DNA of 7,421 nt from Candidatus Saccharimonadota bacterium (lineage in GTDB: Bacteria > Patescibacteriota > Saccharimonadia > Saccharimonadales > Saccharimonadaceae), in NCBI GenBank assembly GCA_030536095.1, contig JAUNQQ010000022.1, forward strand, positions 1-7,421, given 5' to 3'. Of the stretch, positions 6,718 to 7,421 are shown one piece after another; position 1 is the stretch's first letter; each line of letters opens with the position of its first letter. A program made the translations under genes and the position numbers. The notes under the pieces are model-generated. The model did not search any database, was not told the DNA's origin, and saw only the letters and a program-made list of their open reading frames with translations.

Positions 6718-7263
6718 ATGGCAGTAAATCGTTATGATGGAACAAGGGCGTGGTACGCGGTTTCGACTTATGCGGGGCATGAGGACAAGGTCGCCGATTC
6801 TATAAATCAGCGGGTTGGCGGGGAGGAAATGAAGGGGAAGATTTTTGAGGCGATTGTTCCGAAAGAGAAGCAGATTGAGATTAAAAACGGCAAGCGAAAG
6901 GTGGTAGACCGGAAGATTTTTCAGGGGTATGTCTTGGTGGATATGAAATTGTCGGATGAGACGTGGTATATTGTACGAAATACGCCAGGAGTGACGGGAT
7001 TTATCGGGAATGGGACGCAGCCAACACCGGTTTCGGAGAAGGAGATTACGAAAATTAAGAAGCGGATGGGGGTGGAGGATCCGAAGTTTAGTATTAATTA
7101 TGAGATTGGGGAAGTCGTTTCGATTACGGACGGGCCGTTTAAGGGGTTTGATGGGGCGGTAGCAGAAGTTGATGCGACGAAGGGGAAGCTGAAGGTGATG
7201 GTGTCGATGTTTGGGCGGGAAACGCCGGTGGAATTGGATGCACTCCAAGTACAGAAACTGTAA
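6718..7263 (+). CDS. nusG: Transcription termination/antitermination factor NusG
   Basis: NusG binds RNA polymerase at the clamp, modulates pausing, and links transcription to Rho or to the ribosome. The 181-residue product has the usual length and both domains. The NGN domain (about 11-112) shows AWYAVSTYAGHEDKV (11-25), GYVLVDM (70-76), RNTPGVTGFIG (87-97) and PVS (104-106). The KOW domain (about 126-181) shows GEVVSITDGPFKGFDG (131-146) and FGRETPVELD (165-174). ATG 6718 is preceded by AAGGAG (6706-6711), which overlaps the secE stop codon, so the two genes are co-transcribed and probably coupled. No insertion or missing segment is seen. In most bacteria rplK and rplA follow; the window ends before any such gene starts. 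Confidence 0.97.
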   Translation: MAVNRYDGTRAWYAVSTYAGHEDKVADSINQRVGGEEMKGKIFEAIVPKEKQIEIKNGKRKVVDRKIFQGYVLVDMKLSDETWYIVRNTPGVTGFIGNGTQPTPVSEKEITKIKKRMGVEDPKFSINYEIGEVVSITDGPFKGFDGAVAEVDATKGKLKVMVSMFGRETPVELDALQVQKL

Positions 7264-7421
7264 AACACTTTTTAGGACAACTTTTTCGTCTGTGGCTCCA
7301 GTGTTCGGAGGCAGGGCATTAAGCCCAGCCATCCTCTGTGCTTCACTATATCCTCAAATTTCATCCCTAGAAAAACGTTTTTAATGGAAATTTAATTGCG
7401 TAATATTACTATTTGTTTTAG
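7264..7421. other. Region after nusG with no supported gene; possible structured leader
   Basis: These 158 bases lack a supported open frame on either strand. The part from about 7287 to 7370 is richer in C than the genes before it and can form several RNA helices on the + strand. The 3' part is AT-rich and contains a perfect 12-base palindrome AAAAACGTTTTT (7371-7382). I see no clear intrinsic terminator after nusG: the T-runs at 7269-7273 and 7282-7286 are not preceded by a stable hairpin. Position suggests the 5' leader of the next ribosomal protein gene, but that gene is not visible. Confidence 0.5.
7293..7334 (+). promoter_or_regulatory. Competing RNA hairpins downstream of nusG (candidate attenuator/leader element)
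   Basis: The main hairpin pairs GGGC (7314-7317) with GCCC (7323-7326) around an ATTAA loop. It extends past an A·A mismatch through GGC/GCC (7310-7312 with 7328-7330), then past a bulged A through GGA/TCC (7307-7309 with 7332-7334). An alternative pairs CTCC (7296-7299) with GGAG (7307-7310), and a third pairs TGGCT (7293-7297) with AGCCA (7327-7331). These share bases, so some are mutually exclusive. Function is unproven. Confidence 0.35.

Noticed and set aside
6691..7332. Open frame of 213 codons on the - strand, starting in the region after nusG
   Set aside because: Most of it is the complement of nusG, with a His/Arg/Pro/Leu-rich artefact composition. Only its first 25 or so codons fall in noncoding DNA, and no well-spaced SD precedes the ATG.
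7371..7382. Perfect palindrome AAAAACGTTTTT as a terminator or operator
   Set aside because: It has no loop to form an RNA hairpin, and such A/T palindromes arise easily by chance. A protein site cannot be excluded, but nothing supports it.
7292..7384. GTG-started 30-codon frame on the + strand after nusG
   Set aside because: No Shine-Dalgarno precedes it and no family similarity is apparent. The composition is unusual, but the hairpin explanation fits at least as well.

Overview
The window looks like a chromosomal housekeeping segment from a bacterium of the Candidate Phyla Radiation (Patescibacteria). Saccharibacteria (TM7) is my best guess. This is inferred from compact variants of familiar proteins, tight co-directional packing, and a coding strand rich in G and poor in C. 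No marker gene in the window proves it. TGA ends two genes (rumA-like and gpsA-like), so the genetic code is standard and not the UGA-glycine code of Absconditabacteria/Gracilibacteria. Every gene lies on the + strand.

Bases 1-5725 hold four tightly packed genes: the C-terminal end of an AI-2E family membrane transporter (cut by the window edge), a TRAM-domain RNA m5U methyltransferase of the RumA/TrmA family, a shortened NAD(P)-dependent glycerol-3-phosphate dehydrogenase (GpsA-like), and a 1097-residue UvrD/Rep-type helicase fused to a PD-(D/E)XK nuclease. Successive junctions are +9, +12 and -14 bases, as in an operon. A possible internal extended -10 promoter sits directly in front of the gpsA-like gene.

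Bases 5726-6191 hold a separate small transcription unit: a near-consensus promoter, a strong purine-rich ribosome binding site, a 62-codon gene I cannot identify, and a clean intrinsic terminator. Its codon use is clearly unlike its neighbours. It is the least explained gene here.

Bases 6124-7263 hold a second promoter driving secE (with a long, charged N-terminal extension) and nusG, the classic pair that usually precedes rplK-rplA. The last 158 bases after nusG contain no supported gene. They differ in composition from the rest and can form competing RNA hairpins, so they may be a leader or attenuator for the ribosomal protein genes expected next. I found no mobile element, CRISPR array, tRNA or rRNA.
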